Notes: generated from the letters alone by a model not told the origin. DNA of 64,000 nucleotides from Marinomonas communis (GCF_004363305.1 NZ_SNZA01000001.1:212902-276901); one strand, 5' to 3'. Numbered from the stretch's first letter, positions 33,841 to 43,470 are shown. Translations and numbers: made by a program.

Positions 33841-35796
33841 ATGGAACTACTGAGCTATTTAGTTGAAGCCCTCACGCCTTTAAACCTGATGCTTGCATTG
33901 ATTGGCGTGATTGCTGGGACGGTTATCGGCGCCATGCCTGGGCTGTCAGCGACAATGGCTGTCGCTGTATTAGTGCCATTTACCTATGTGATGGGGCCAG
34001 CTTCTGGCCTCATCGTACTGGGGGCGATTTATACGGGTGCCATTTATGGTGGCGCGTTTGCGGCCATCTTGGTCAATACACCAGGAACACCTTCTGCCAT
34101 TGCGACCACGTTTGATGGTTATCCGATGGCAAAACAAGGCAAAGGTGCATTGGCTATTTCCTTAGCCACTCTCGCCTCCGTCGGCGGTGGTGTAGTGGGT
34201 GGCATTGCTTTGTTATTGCTTGCACCTCCGCTAGCGGAAGTGGCGTTGGCATTTGGTCCAGCCGAGTACTTTTGGATGGCGGTATTTGGTCTTACGTTGA
34301 TTTCCGCACTGTCTATTGGCAACACTGTAAAAGGCTTGATTGGTGCCTGTATCGGTTTGATCCTCTCGACCGTGGGTGTGGCAGTGGTGGGCGGCGATGT
34401 ACGTTTTACCTTTGATCAAGTGTCTCTACTAGGTGGCATCGACATCACCTCGGCCATCATTGGTCTTTATTGTATGCCGGTGATCATTGATCTGGTGGCG
34501 TCGAAAACGCCGCATTTAAACTTCGCCAAAGTTGAGGGAGAATCTTCTCTTAAAACGGCTTTTACTCTCGCTGCAAAGCGTAAGTTCAACCTTCTGCGAA
34601 GTTCCATTATCGGTACTGTGGTGGGTATCTTACCAGGTGCAGGCGGCTCTATTGCAGGCTTGGTAGCTTACACCGAGGCACGTCGTAGTTCTAAGGAATC
34701 GGACAAGTTTGGTAAAGGCGCACCGGATGGCATCATTGCTACTGAATCTGCCAACAATGCTACCGTGGGTGGGGGCTTTATTCCGACCTTGGTATTGGGT
34801 ATTCCGGGCACACCACCTGATGCAATCATTCTAGGCGCTTTGTTAGTTCAAGGCATCAAAACCGGTCCTACGCTCTTTACTGAGCAAGGCAGTATTGTTT
34901 ACACCTTTATCTACGGCTTATTGATTGCAACATTGCTGATGTTGCCAGTTGGACTGGTGCTAGGTAAGTACGCTTACAAATCGATTGCTAAAACGCCAAA
35001 GCAGTTGTTGGTGCCAACGGTGGCGTTCTTGACCGTGATTGGTAGCTACGCGATCCACAGCAACCCACATGATACCTTTGTGATGTTTGCCTTGGGTGTT
35101 TTGGCTTGGGTATTGTCGAAATTTGGCTTCAGTGCCTCACCGATTGTATTAGGCTTAGTGCTTGGGAAAATCGCCGAGCAAGGTTTCGTGCAAACCTACT
35201 TGATTGGCTCTGCGCAAGATCGAGTGATGGAGATGTTCTTTGGTCGCCCGATTTCGATTGGCATTATTATCTGTGCGGTGTTTGCCTTGATTTATCCATT
35301 GTGGATGGCGCGTCGTAAGAAGAGCCAAGAACAAACCGTGGCGCTAGATAATAAACCTGCCACCTTGATGGTAACGCTGCTGATCATGGCTGGAAGTGGG
35401 GTACTGCTTTCACAAATGGATGGCATGTCAAAATTAGGCGCTGTATTCCCAAGCTATATTTTGTATGCGGTATTGGTTCTATCAGGTTTGTTGCTGATTC
35501 GACTGTTGAGAACGAAGCATTCAACGCCGTTTCTACAGTTGGGTGTTTTGCCCACTGCACGTCAGTCAGCGGTTGTCGTGACGATCGGTTTATGGACGCT
35601 GTTTATGTCGACTTTGGGCTTTGCTCTGTCTTCTTTGTTAGCGTTTACCAGCATCATGCTGATAGCGAACTTTGATAAACCGAAGCTGGTACCAATGTTG
35701 CGTAACGTGTCGGTATCGGTAGTGATTGTGGCGGCATTTTACTTATTAATGAAAGAAGTATTGTTGCTGAGGATGCCTGCAGGGATCTTGTTTTAA
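33841..35796 (+). CDS. tctA: Fused TctA-TctB membrane protein of a tripartite tricarboxylate transporter
   Basis: A 651-residue membrane protein. Residues 1 to about 500 are a full TctA: ALIGVIAGTVIGAMPGLSA, LVNTPGTPSAIAT, GTVVGILPGAGGSIAG and LVLGIPGTPPDAIILG are all hallmark motifs. The last about 150 residues add four more hydrophobic helices in TctB (DUF1468) form; in most operons TctB is a separate gene between tctC and tctA, and none is found here. The fusion supplies the missing subunit. It ends before an intrinsic terminator. Confidence 0.88.
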   Translation: MELLSYLVEALTPLNLMLALIGVIAGTVIGAMPGLSATMAVAVLVPFTYVMGPASGLIVLGAIYTGAIYGGAFAAILVNTPGTPSAIATTFDGYPMAKQGKGALAISLATLASVGGGVVGGIALLLLAPPLAEVALAFGPAEYFWMAVFGLTLISALSIGNTVKGLIGACIGLILSTVGVAVVGGDVRFTFDQVSLLGGIDITSAIIGLYCMPVIIDLVASKTPHLNFAKVEGESSLKTAFTLAAKRKFNLLRSSIIGTVVGILPGAGGSIAGLVAYTEARRSSKESDKFGKGAPDGIIATESANNATVGGGFIPTLVLGIPGTPPDAIILGALLVQGIKTGPTLFTEQGSIVYTFIYGLLIATLLMLPVGLVLGKYAYKSIAKTPKQLLVPTVAFLTVIGSYAIHSNPHDTFVMFALGVLAWVLSKFGFSASPIVLGLVLGKIAEQGFVQTYLIGSAQDRVMEMFFGRPISIGIIICAVFALIYPLWMARRKKSQEQTVALDNKPATLMVTLLIMAGSGVLLSQMDGMSKLGAVFPSYILYAVLVLSGLLLIRLLRTKHSTPFLQLGVLPTARQSAVVVTIGLWTLFMSTLGFALSSLLAFTSIMLIANFDKPKLVPMLRNVSVSVVIVAAFYLLMKEVLLLRMPAGILF

Positions 35797-35844
35797 AGTA
35801 TAACGGCAATCGCTTTACTCAAGTTATTCCTTAACATTCCTACC

Positions 35845-35879
35845 AGAAAGGTCCTACCAAAAGGACCTTTCTTTGTTTT
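35845..35879 (+). terminator. Intrinsic terminator of the tctC-tctAB operon
   Basis: AGAAAGGTCC and GGACCTTTCT form a perfect 10-bp stem around an 8-nt loop, followed by a T-rich tract. It overlaps the 3' end of the convergent LysR gene. Confidence 0.8.
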
Positions 35880-36768
35880 CATTGTTTAAAAATGAATCCT
35901 GTAAGTAATCCAAAAAGCGAGTGACCTTAGCGGATTGATTCAAACGCTCCATGTATACGGCATAAATATCTGCTTCAGGTGTTTCGTAGTCGGTAAAAAT
36001 CGCTTCCAACTTTCCTTGGCGCATGTATTTCGCCAAATCCCATTCCGCGCGCATCACAATGCCATGACCATCTAAGGCCCAGCGTAAGGCGATTTCGCCG
36101 TCGTTGGTGAGCATGTTGGCCTTCACTTTGACTACTTCTTCTTGATTGTCTTTGTAAAAGCGCCAAGCGCTGGCCACTTGCTGGTTTTGTTTGATGATAA
36201 TGCAGTTGTGCGACATTAACTCCGCAGGCGTCTCTGGTTTGCCAAAGCGCTTAAAGTACGTAGGGGAGGCGCAGACCAAACGGCGATTGGGGGCTATTTT
36301 ACGGGCAATAACTCGTGAGTCAGGTGCTTGGCCAAAACGGATGCACACATCTACGGACTCGTCCGGTAGGGTGATAGGGCGGTCGGTGAGCATCAGCTGA
36401 ATTTCAACTTCTGGGTTTTCGGTTAAAAACTCCGACAAAATCGGCGCAATGTAATTCCTACCAAACCCTAAAGGCGCGTTAACTCGCAATAAGCCTCGCG
36501 GGGTTGAGCGTCGGTTGGTGACCGCTGCTTCCATTTCTTCGATTTGCGTTTTGATGTCTTTAGCGTGTTCTAGATAGATTTCCCCTTCATTGGTCAGACT
36601 GATACGACGAGTGGTGCGATTGACGAGACGAACCCCAAGACGAGACTCCAAATTGTTCAAGCGTTTCGTTACCGCTGAGGGTGTTAGATTGAGCTCACGG
36701 GCGGTGGCGGATAACGCGCCATTTTTGGCCAGTGAAATGAAAAATTCGAACTCAGAGTTTGCGTCCAT
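35854..36768 (-). CDS. LysR-family regulator (TtdR/Dan-like position)
   Basis: A 304-residue LysR protein; the helix-turn-helix LSATARELNLTPSAVTKRLN is at residues 18-37. It diverges from ttdA over 108 nt and lies convergent to the transporter operon, so it probably activates tartrate dehydratase and perhaps the transporter. E. coli ttdA is likewise divergent from a LysR gene (ttdR). The homology to TtdR is likely but not proven by reading alone. Confidence 0.83.
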   Translation of the reverse strand: MDANSEFEFFISLAKNGALSATARELNLTPSAVTKRLNNLESRLGVRLVNRTTRRISLTNEGEIYLEHAKDIKTQIEEMEAAVTNRRSTPRGLLRVNAPLGFGRNYIAPILSEFLTENPEVEIQLMLTDRPITLPDESVDVCIRFGQAPDSRVIARKIAPNRRLVCASPTYFKRFGKPETPAELMSHNCIIIKQNQQVASAWRFYKDNQEEVVKVKANMLTNDGEIALRWALDGHGIVMRAEWDLAKYMRQGKLEAIFTDYETPEADIYAVYMERLNQSAKVTRFLDYLQDSFLNNENKERSFW

Positions 36769-36876
36769 TATTGCCTCTAGGGAAAAAGTGTCTGTCTTTT
36801 ATTTTTAACTGATGACGTCTGATATCCCTAAAATCATATCACCAGCCTCATGATAAAAACCAATAAAGGGGGAGAT

Positions 36877-37776
36877 ATGAGCAGCGAAAACTCTGTGGAG
36901 TACATGTCTGACGTGATGACCAAGTTTACCAGCTACATTGGTAAACGTTTACCGAAAGACGTTAAGCAAAAACAAGCGGATTTGAGAAAAAAAGAAAAGA
37001 ATCCGATGGCCATCGAGATTTACGACACCATGGCCGAAAACCAAGAAGCGGCGGATAAATTAGACCGTCCGAGCTGTCAGGACACGGGTGTTATTCAATA
37101 CTTTCTAACGGTCGGTGCCAAATTCCCTTTGATCGGTGAGCTGGAAGATATCCTTCGTACCGCCACCCTTGAAGCGACTAAAAAAGGCCCGTTACGTCAC
37201 AACGCAGTGGAAACGTTTGACGAAAAAAATACCGGCACAAACACTGGCTCGAAAATCCCATGGTTGGATTGGGACATCGTACCGAACGATGATACGGCGA
37301 CGATCGAAGTCTACATGGCCGGAGGCGGTTGTACCTTACCAGGCCACGCTAAAGTCTTGATGCCAGGGCAAGGCTATGAAGGTGTTGCTGACTTTGTCTT
37401 TGATGTAATCACCTCTCGCGGCATTAACGCATGTCCGCCATTGTTAGTAGGTGTTGGAGTATCGACGTCGGTGGAAACCGCTGCACGTTTGTCGAAGAAA
37501 GCCATTTTGCGTCCAGTGGACACCTCTAACCCGAATGCGAATGCCGCCTTGATGGAGCAGTTATTGGAAGAGGGGCTAAACGAAGTAGGGATTGGGCCTC
37601 AGGGCTTAACCGGTGATAACACGGTGATGGGGGTGAATATTGAATCCTCTGCTCGTCATCCATCGACCATTGGTGTTGCGGTATCCACTGGCTGCTGGGC
37701 TCACCGTCGCGGCACGATTAAGTTCAACTCGGATTTAAGCTACGAAATCATCTCTCACGAGGACGTCACACTATGA
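36877..37776 (+). CDS. ttdA: L(+)-tartrate dehydratase, alpha subunit
   Basis: A 299-residue subunit of a class I iron-sulfur hydro-lyase. The match to E. coli TtdA is close throughout: RPSCQDTG (start of the 4Fe-4S ligand set, with Cys in SCQDTG), [31 protein letters not shown] and [11 protein letters not shown]. It forms an alpha2beta2 enzyme that dehydrates tartrate to oxaloacetate. The start at 36877 is chosen because AAAGGGGGAG lies 4-5 nt before it; an upstream in-frame ATG at 36850 lacks this. It overlaps ttdB by 4 nt. Confidence 0.92.
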   Translation: MSSENSVEYMSDVMTKFTSYIGKRLPKDVKQKQADLRKKEKNPMAIEIYDTMAENQEAADKLDRPSCQDTGVIQYFLTVGAKFPLIGELEDILRTATLEATKKGPLRHNAVETFDEKNTGTNTGSKIPWLDWDIVPNDDTATIEVYMAGGGCTLPGHAKVLMPGQGYEGVADFVFDVITSRGINACPPLLVGVGVSTSVETAARLSKKAILRPVDTSNPNANAALMEQLLEEGLNEVGIGPQGLTGDNTVMGVNIESSARHPSTIGVAVSTGCWAHRRGTIKFNSDLSYEIISHEDVTL

Positions 37777-38381
37777 AAAAAATCCTAACGACCCCTATTT
37801 CAGATGAAGCATTGGCCGACCTTAACGTGGGCGACATTGTTTATCTGACCGGACACTTAGTGACCTGTCGTGACGTGGCACATCGTCGTCTTATCGAACT
37901 TAAGCAAAAATTGCCAGTGGACGTGCGTGGTGGGGCTATTTTCCACGCAGGTCCAATTGTTCGAGAAAAAGACGATGGCTCTTTTGAAATGGTTTCCATC
38001 GGCCCTACGACCAGTATGCGAATGGAGAAATTTGAACGCCAGTTTATCGCCGAAACGGGTGTGAAAATGATCATTGGTAAAGGTGGTATGGGTGAGGAAA
38101 CGGCCGCGGGCTGCCTTGAGAACAAGGCAGTTCACGCGGTTTTTCCTGGCGGTTGTGCTGTGGTCGCAGCCACCAAAGTGGAAGCCATTGAAGCGGCAGA
38201 ATGGCGTGATCTGGGTATGCCAGAAACCCTATGGGTGAACCGCGTCAAAGAGTTTGGTCCATTGATTATTTCCATCGATACCAAGGGAAATAATATCTTT
38301 GAACAGAACAAGAAAACGTTCAACGAGCGCAAAGGGGCCATCCTTGAGCGTATTCATGAACAGGTCAAATTCATCAAGTAA
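37773..38381 (+). CDS. ttdB: L(+)-tartrate dehydratase, beta subunit
   Basis: A 202-residue partner of TtdA, corresponding to the C-terminal part of class I fumarase. Typical stretches are [21 protein letters not shown] split over residues 17-37, HAGPIVRE and [10 protein letters not shown]. The same fold with a fumarase would be possible, but separate subunits of 299 and 202 residues are the tartrate-dehydratase size. ATGA overlap with ttdA implies tight co-translation, and a terminator follows. Confidence 0.91.
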   Translation: MKKILTTPISDEALADLNVGDIVYLTGHLVTCRDVAHRRLIELKQKLPVDVRGGAIFHAGPIVREKDDGSFEMVSIGPTTSMRMEKFERQFIAETGVKMIIGKGGMGEETAAGCLENKAVHAVFPGGCAVVAATKVEAIEAAEWRDLGMPETLWVNRVKEFGPLIISIDTKGNNIFEQNKKTFNERKGAILERIHEQVKFIK

Positions 38382-38388
38382 TCGAGGA

Positions 38389-38415
38389 GCCTCCACCCAG
38401 TGGGGGCAGTTTTTT
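38389..38415 (+). terminator. Intrinsic terminator of ttdAB
   Basis: GCCTCCAC and GTGGGGGC pair (one T-G wobble) with a CCA loop, followed three bases later by TTTTTT. Confidence 0.75.
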
Positions 38416-38511
38416 ACTATTACAGTGATACTTGATTAAGTCTCACAAGGATGTGAACTTGACGGTATAATGTCCCCTCCATGGAGACTGAATACTAATA
38501 AAGAGGACACA

Positions 38512-38892
38512 ATGGAAATAACTCGACTAGATCACTTCGTGTTAACCGTAAAAGATCTGCAAAAAACCGTAGCCTTTTACACTCAAGTGATGGGGATGAA
38601 AGAAGTGCGTTTTGGCGAAGGGCGTATTGCCTTGGAATACGGCCAACAAAAAATCAACCTGCATGAGCTAGGCAATGAATTTGAGCCCAAGGCTCAAAAT
38701 GTCCGTGAAGGCAGTGCTGACCTGTGCTTTATCACACAAACACCATTAGAAGGCGCCATGACCCATGTCCGAGAGCAGGGCATTGAATTATTAGAAGGCC
38801 CAGTAAAACGAACGGGTGCCCAAGGCCCGATTCTATCGTTTTACTTCCGCGATCCTGACGGCAACTTAATCGAAGTGTCGAATTATCTTTAA
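38512..38892 (+). CDS. VOC-superfamily protein
   Basis: A 126-residue small VOC-fold protein starting MEITRLDHFVL, with RBS AAAGAGGAC about 6 nt upstream; the in-frame ATG at 38470 has none. Metal-ligand candidates are H8 (LDHFVL), His in INLHELG (about residue 52) and Glu in NLIEVSNYL near the C-terminus. The family is often annotated as virulence-associated or glyoxalase-like (compare Salmonella STM3117). No paired regulator is seen and the reaction is unknown. Confidence 0.8.
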   Translation: MEITRLDHFVLTVKDLQKTVAFYTQVMGMKEVRFGEGRIALEYGQQKINLHELGNEFEPKAQNVREGSADLCFITQTPLEGAMTHVREQGIELLEGPVKRTGAQGPILSFYFRDPDGNLIEVSNYL

Positions 38893-38961
38893 CAAGAAGC
38901 ATCTGCTTGTAGTAGAACTTTGATAAGATAACACTAGTTTGTAACGATTTCGGTAAGCCTC

Positions 38962-39333
38962 ATGTCCCAAGAATTTCCCTTCAATATTTACGCGAAAGAT
39001 TGCCCCTCCCGAGTGTTCTTTGAACGATTATCTGACAAGTGGAGCATGTTGATCATTGGTTTGTTGGTGCAGGAAACCAAGCGCTTTAATCAGCTTAAGC
39101 GTGAAGTGGAAGGCATCTCACAAAAAGTTTTATCACAAAAACTAAAGCAACTTGAGCGTGATGGATTGGTGCATCGTGAGGTACAGGCGACGGTGCCGGT
39201 GACGGTGAAATACAGTTTGACCCCACTAGGTGTTTCGTTCACTGGCATCATTGATGAGATGAAAGTTTGGGCGGAAGGAAATGTTATGCAGATGTTGGAA
39301 GCGCAGCGTGAATATGATTTGGCGAATGCCTAG
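38962..39333 (+). CDS. HxlR-family redox/electrophile-responsive regulator
   Basis: A 123-residue winged-helix protein; DCPSRVFFERLSDKWSMLIIG (residues 13-33 in part) and FNQLKREVEGISQKVLSQKLKQLERDGLV are family-typical. The Cys at residue 14 matches the conserved sensor Cys of HxlR/YodB/QorR-type regulators. It is followed on the same strand by a flavodoxin-fold quinone reductase-like gene, the usual target, with operator-like repeats between them. Confidence 0.88.
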   Translation: MSQEFPFNIYAKDCPSRVFFERLSDKWSMLIIGLLVQETKRFNQLKREVEGISQKVLSQKLKQLERDGLVHREVQATVPVTVKYSLTPLGVSFTGIIDEMKVWAEGNVMQMLEAQREYDLANA

Positions 39334-39343
39334 CATCCTAGCC

Positions 39344-39388
39344 AGTTACTTCTGGGTAACTAGCGCACTTCAAGGTAACTAATTGTTA
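39344..39388. promoter_or_regulatory. Candidate HxlR operators before the flavodoxin-like gene
   Basis: AGTTAC (39344-39349) with GTAACT (39356-39361), and TAAC-TAATT-GTTA (39376-39388), give two inverted repeats sharing GTAAC half-sites in the 118-nt gap. The spacing allows two regulator dimers near the promoter. Pairing to the HxlR protein is by position. Confidence 0.5.
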
Positions 39389-39451
39389 AGTAAGTTTCTT
39401 AAGGATACTATACCCATATCTAATTCACATGACCTAGATATGGAGTCAGAA

Positions 39452-40003
39452 ATGAGTAAAACAGCTGTTGTATATTTTTCAGGTTACGGTCACACCAAGC
39501 GCGTTGCAGAGTTTGTTGCAGAGGGCGCTCAAGCAGAGCTAATTGCTATTGATGAAAACGGTGATATCGCCGAGTCTGCATGGGACACACTTAACAGTGC
39601 CGATGCGATTATCTTCGGTGCGCCAACTTACATGGGATCTTACCCTTGGCAGTTTAAGAAGTTCGCCGATGCTACGTCAAAAGTTTGGTTCACTCGTGGC
39701 TGGCAAGACAAAGTGTTTGGTGGTTTCACAAACAGTGCCAGCTTGAACGGTGACAAGCAAGTCACTCTGATTGCATTACAGACACTTGCGTCACAACACG
39801 GCGGTATCTGGGTAAGTCTAGGTTTAGCACCATCCAACACTTTGGTCGCTTCTCGCGAAGACGTAAACAATCTAGGTGGTTCTGTAGGCCTTTTGGTTCA
39901 GTCTCCTTCTGATGCGGGTGCAGAAGCTATCCCTTCAGGCGATTTGGAAACAGCGCGTCAATACGGTGAGCGTGTGGCGGCTGTGGCAGCACGCTTTGCT
40001 TAA
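39452..40003 (+). CDS. Flavodoxin-fold NAD(P)H:quinone oxidoreductase-like protein
   Basis: A 183-residue flavodoxin-like protein. FMN phosphate loop is VVYFSGYGHTKRVAEF (residues 6-21) and IIFGAPTYMGSYPWQFKKF (about 53-71) is the second FMN loop of the WrbA/flavodoxin_2 family. It probably reduces quinones by two electrons as a defence. The start is 39452, with GGAG about 8 nt upstream. It lies behind an HxlR-type regulator, which fits quinone/electrophile induction. Confidence 0.87.
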   Translation: MSKTAVVYFSGYGHTKRVAEFVAEGAQAELIAIDENGDIAESAWDTLNSADAIIFGAPTYMGSYPWQFKKFADATSKVWFTRGWQDKVFGGFTNSASLNGDKQVTLIALQTLASQHGGIWVSLGLAPSNTLVASREDVNNLGGSVGLLVQSPSDAGAEAIPSGDLETARQYGERVAAVAARFA

Positions 40004-40011
40004 TGCATTAC

Positions 40012-40038
40012 AAGGTAGGGCCGTTGCGTCCTACCTTT
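40012..40038 (+). terminator. Hairpin terminator of the flavodoxin-like gene
   Basis: AAGGTAGG (40012-40019) pairs with CCTACCTT (40030-40037); a T-rich stretch follows. The convergent LysR stop begins at 40039. Confidence 0.65.
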
Positions 40039-40929
40039 CTATCTATATTTGAATGCCTCCAAGAACGCCAAAAATGCAGGCGATGATTGTCTTCGGTTTG
40101 GGTAGTAAAGATGAAATCCAGGGAAATACGGTGTCCAGTCGATTAGAACCGTTTTCAAACGACCATCATCCAGATAAGGTCTTGCCAACTCTTCTGGAAC
40201 AAAGCCTAAACCAACCCCGTCTACAGCAGCGTTTAGTACGTGCATAATACTATTGAATACAATATTTCCCTTACCTTTGACGGTGAATTCTTTACCATCT
40301 TTCTCAAACTCCCATGCGTAGATAGAGCCGTCTGGTCGATGACGAATATCAACACACTTATGTTGGGGTAATTCGTAAGGTGTTTTAGGTTCTCCGTATT
40401 TTTCAAAATATTCAGGAGATCCAACGACTACAAGGCGTATATCTGGACCCACTGGAATGGCAATCATATCTTGGCTGATGGATTCGCCTAAGCGAATGCC
40501 TGCATCAAATCTTTCAGTTACGACATTGGTAAAGCCATAGTCCACATAAATCTCTACGGTTACATCAGGGAAGTCCTCTAGAAATTTAGCGATTTTGGGT
40601 CTCAAGCAGAGCTCAATTTGGTCATCCGTACAGGAAATTCGAATCGTGCCTGATGGCTTATCTCTCAACTCACCAAGCGCTTCTACTTCTTGAGATATCA
40701 TTTCAAATAGTGGTGATAATGAGTTGATTAAGCGTTCTCCTGCTTCCGTAGGAGAGACATTACGCGTTGTTCTAGTCAGTAGTCTAATCCCTAGCCGTTC
40801 CTCTAGGCTTTTCATTCTGTGACTCAATGCTGATGGTGTGATGCCAAGTCTTGCTGCAGCTTTGGTGAAGCTCTGGTCTTCTGCCACTGCTAGGAAGGCC
40901 TGTATATCATCGATTTTTGTAATATTCAT
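40039..40929 (-). CDS. LysR-family regulator
   Basis: A 296-residue LysR protein of the CrgA/PtxR-like group (DIQAFLAVAEDQSFTKAAARLG at residues 7-28, then a winged helix with ALSHRMKSLEERLGIRLLTR in part). It diverges over 130 nt from a Tat-exported hydrolase and an MFS exporter, which are likely its targets. Weak 6-bp inverted arms AATCAT/ATGATT lie at 41021-41045 ahead of the hydrolase. Confidence 0.85.
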   Translation of the reverse strand: MNITKIDDIQAFLAVAEDQSFTKAAARLGITPSALSHRMKSLEERLGIRLLTRTTRNVSPTEAGERLINSLSPLFEMISQEVEALGELRDKPSGTIRISCTDDQIELCLRPKIAKFLEDFPDVTVEIYVDYGFTNVVTERFDAGIRLGESISQDMIAIPVGPDIRLVVVGSPEYFEKYGEPKTPYELPQHKCVDIRHRPDGSIYAWEFEKDGKEFTVKGKGNIVFNSIMHVLNAAVDGVGLGFVPEELARPYLDDGRLKTVLIDWTPYFPGFHLYYPNRRQSSPAFLAFLEAFKYR

Positions 40930-41059
40930 TGCTGAGTATTTCTCACAAGTACATCAAATTACCTCCTACTAATCATGCTAGAGCTACTGTGTCAATATTT
41001 AATGAATTATCAAACAGTTCAATCATGGCTCAATCAAAAATGATTAAGGGGACACGCAA

Positions 41060-42166
41060 ATGACTTCACAAAAAACTAACCAGGAATCAACTAATGACGT
41101 TCCAGCTCGACGTACTTTTTTAAAACAATCCGGTGCGTGTGCTGCGGCGTTAGGCGCGTTAACCGTGACGGGAGGGGCTTATGCAGCGGCTAATTGCGCA
41201 CCAACATTGGCACTTGCAACAGAGTGGGATAAGACATTCGAGAAAAGTGACAAAGTTGATCATCAGAAAGTAACGTTTAAAAACCGATATGGGATCACGC
41301 TAGCGGCAGACCTGTATCACCCCAAAAATGTTACAGGTAAGATCGCAGCACTTGTGATAAGCGGTCCATTTGGCGCGGTAAAAGAGCAGTCGTCGGGGCT
41401 CTATGCGCAAACCATGGCTGAACGAGGATTTATTACACTTGCTTTTGATCCATCCTACACAGGGGAAAGTGGTGGAGAACATCGTGATGTTGCCTCTCCA
41501 GACATCAACACAGAAGACTTCAGTGCAGCGGTAGACTTTATTGGTATGCTTCCTAGTGTTGATCGTGAGCGCATCGGCGTCATTGGTATTTGTGGTTGGG
41601 GCGGCATGGCATTGAACGCTGTCGCGGCCGATAAGCGCGTCAAAGCAGTCGTTGCTAGCACCATGTATGACATGACTCGCGTTATGTCAAAAGGCTACAA
41701 CGATAGCATGACGTCAGAACAACGTACTCAAGTTCTGGAGCAATTAAGCCAACAACGCTGGAAAGATGCAGAGAATGGTAAGCCCGCATACCAACCAGCC
41801 TACAACAGTGGGCTTAAAGGTGATGAGCCACAGTTCATGGTGGATTACCACGATTACTACATGACACCACGCGGTTATCATAAACGTGCTGTCAATTCAG
41901 GTAACGCTTGGACTATAACGAATAATATTTCGTTCATGAACATGCCAATTCTGACTTATATCAAAGAGATTTCTCCACGTCCTGTGTTGTTCATTCACGG
42001 TGAGAACGCTCACTCACGCTACTTCTCCGAAACCGCTTATGCCGCAGCGGCACAACCTAAGGAACTTATGATTATCAAAGGGGCTAACCATGTCGATTTG
42101 TATGATCGTATCGATAAAATTCCATTCGACCGTATCACGGCGTTTTTTGGCGAGCATCTTAAGTAA
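41060..42166 (+). CDS. Tat-exported alpha/beta hydrolase with a Cys nucleophile elbow (YcjY/dienelactone-hydrolase-like)
   Basis: A 368-residue protein with a twin-arginine signal (ARRTFLKQSGACAAAL, residues about 16-31) and AYA-type cleavage around residue 42, so it folds before export to the periplasm. The elbow GICGWGG (about residues 175-181) carries Cys where most hydrolases have Ser, as in dienelactone hydrolase and YcjY-like proteins. A His in KGANHVDLYDR near residue 343 and an Asp in between may complete the triad. An MFS exporter follows 57 nt later; the two probably form an operon. Confidence 0.82.
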   Translation: MTSQKTNQESTNDVPARRTFLKQSGACAAALGALTVTGGAYAAANCAPTLALATEWDKTFEKSDKVDHQKVTFKNRYGITLAADLYHPKNVTGKIAALVISGPFGAVKEQSSGLYAQTMAERGFITLAFDPSYTGESGGEHRDVASPDINTEDFSAAVDFIGMLPSVDRERIGVIGICGWGGMALNAVAADKRVKAVVASTMYDMTRVMSKGYNDSMTSEQRTQVLEQLSQQRWKDAENGKPAYQPAYNSGLKGDEPQFMVDYHDYYMTPRGYHKRAVNSGNAWTITNNISFMNMPILTYIKEISPRPVLFIHGENAHSRYFSETAYAAAAQPKELMIIKGANHVDLYDRIDKIPFDRITAFFGEHLK

Positions 42167-42222
42167 GTCATAACTGAATGCTCCTAAAGGTAGATAAATC
42201 ATTAATAAGGGATTGATATTGT

Positions 42223-43425
42223 ATGACCGCTCAAATAGATGGAACGCTTTCTAATCATCATGATGGCTCTTTCCAATCTGCAAATTGGAGTGGTGTATTC
42301 GCCATGTCATTGTGCGTTTTTGCATTGATTGCATCGGAGTTTATGCCAGTAAGTTTGCTGACTCCGATAGCGTCGGACCTCAATGTTAGTGAAGGTATGG
42401 TCGGGCAAGGGATTGCCATTTCCGGTGTTTTTGCCGTGTTAACCAGTTTGTCAATTGCGTGGCTGGCCGGTGATATGAACCGCAAGACACTACTGCTGAC
42501 ATTGACAGCATTGATGGCTGCCTCTGGCGCAATTGTGGCATTAGCGCCGAATTATTTAACTTATATGGTGGGGCGTGCGCTTCTAGGTGTCGTGATTGGC
42601 GGCTTTTGGTCTATGTCTGCAGCCACTGCCATGCGGCTAGTCCCAACAGATCAGGTGCCGCGGGCATTGGCAATATTTAACGGAGGCAACGCTATTGCGA
42701 CGGTGATAGCCGCACCATTAGGCAGTTTCTTAGGATCTGTTATGGGCTGGCAAGGGGCCTTCTTTTGTATTGTGCCTGTGGCTGTTGTGGCCTTGATTTG
42801 GCAATGGATTAGCTTACCCAGCATGAAGCCTGCTCAGCGCAGTCGCGAATCAGGCAATGTATTTACGTTATTTAAGAGTCGACTTGTAGTCTTGGGCATG
42901 GCTGCCTGTGGCGCATTTTTTATGGGTCAATTCGCCTTGTTTACCTATGTTCGGCCATTTCTGGAGACAGTGACTTTGGTAAATGTCTCCAGTCTTTCGC
43001 TGATTTTGTTGGTGATTGGTGTGGCTGGCTTTGTTGGGACAGTGATTATCGGTTCAGTGCTTCGACAGGGCTTATACCTAACGCTGATGACCATTCCAAT
43101 ACTGATGGCAGTTATCGCCTTGGTGTTGATTCCTTTTGGCGCTTGGCTTGCTGCCGTAACCGTGCTTTTGGGTTTATGGGGCCTGCTGGCGACAGCTGCT
43201 CCGGTAGGTTGGTGGAGTTGGGTTGCCAAAGCGATGCCGCAAAACGCTGAGGCCGGTGGTGGTTTGATGGTTGCTGTGATCCAACTGGCCATTGCTCTTG
43301 GTTCGACCATAGGTGGTTTGTTGTTCGACTTAGGCAGCTATCGAAGTACCTTCATGTTTAGCGCAATTGTATTACTGATAGCAGCCTTACTTGCGTACCT
43401 AACGTCACGCAGGAGTGCTTTATGA
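42223..43425 (+). CDS. MFS exporter, NepI-like
   Basis: A 400-residue MFS protein with twelve helices. ALIASEFMPVSLLTPIASDL (residues 36-55) and RALLGVVIGGFWSMSAATAM (about 118-137) are close to NepI, an inosine/purine ribonucleoside efflux pump. The conserved helix 2-3 motif is LAGDMNRK. Cargo may be a nucleoside or sugar-like product; I would not commit. It follows the Tat-hydrolase and ends before the heme operon. Confidence 0.83.
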   Translation: MTAQIDGTLSNHHDGSFQSANWSGVFAMSLCVFALIASEFMPVSLLTPIASDLNVSEGMVGQGIAISGVFAVLTSLSIAWLAGDMNRKTLLLTLTALMAASGAIVALAPNYLTYMVGRALLGVVIGGFWSMSAATAMRLVPTDQVPRALAIFNGGNAIATVIAAPLGSFLGSVMGWQGAFFCIVPVAVVALIWQWISLPSMKPAQRSRESGNVFTLFKSRLVVLGMAACGAFFMGQFALFTYVRPFLETVTLVNVSSLSLILLVIGVAGFVGTVIIGSVLRQGLYLTLMTIPILMAVIALVLIPFGAWLAAVTVLLGLWGLLATAAPVGWWSWVAKAMPQNAEAGGGLMVAVIQLAIALGSTIGGLLFDLGSYRSTFMFSAIVLLIAALLAYLTSRRSAL

Positions 43426-43470
43426 TCATTACCTATATTGTTTCTAACTCTGCAGGTCACATTGTTTAAA

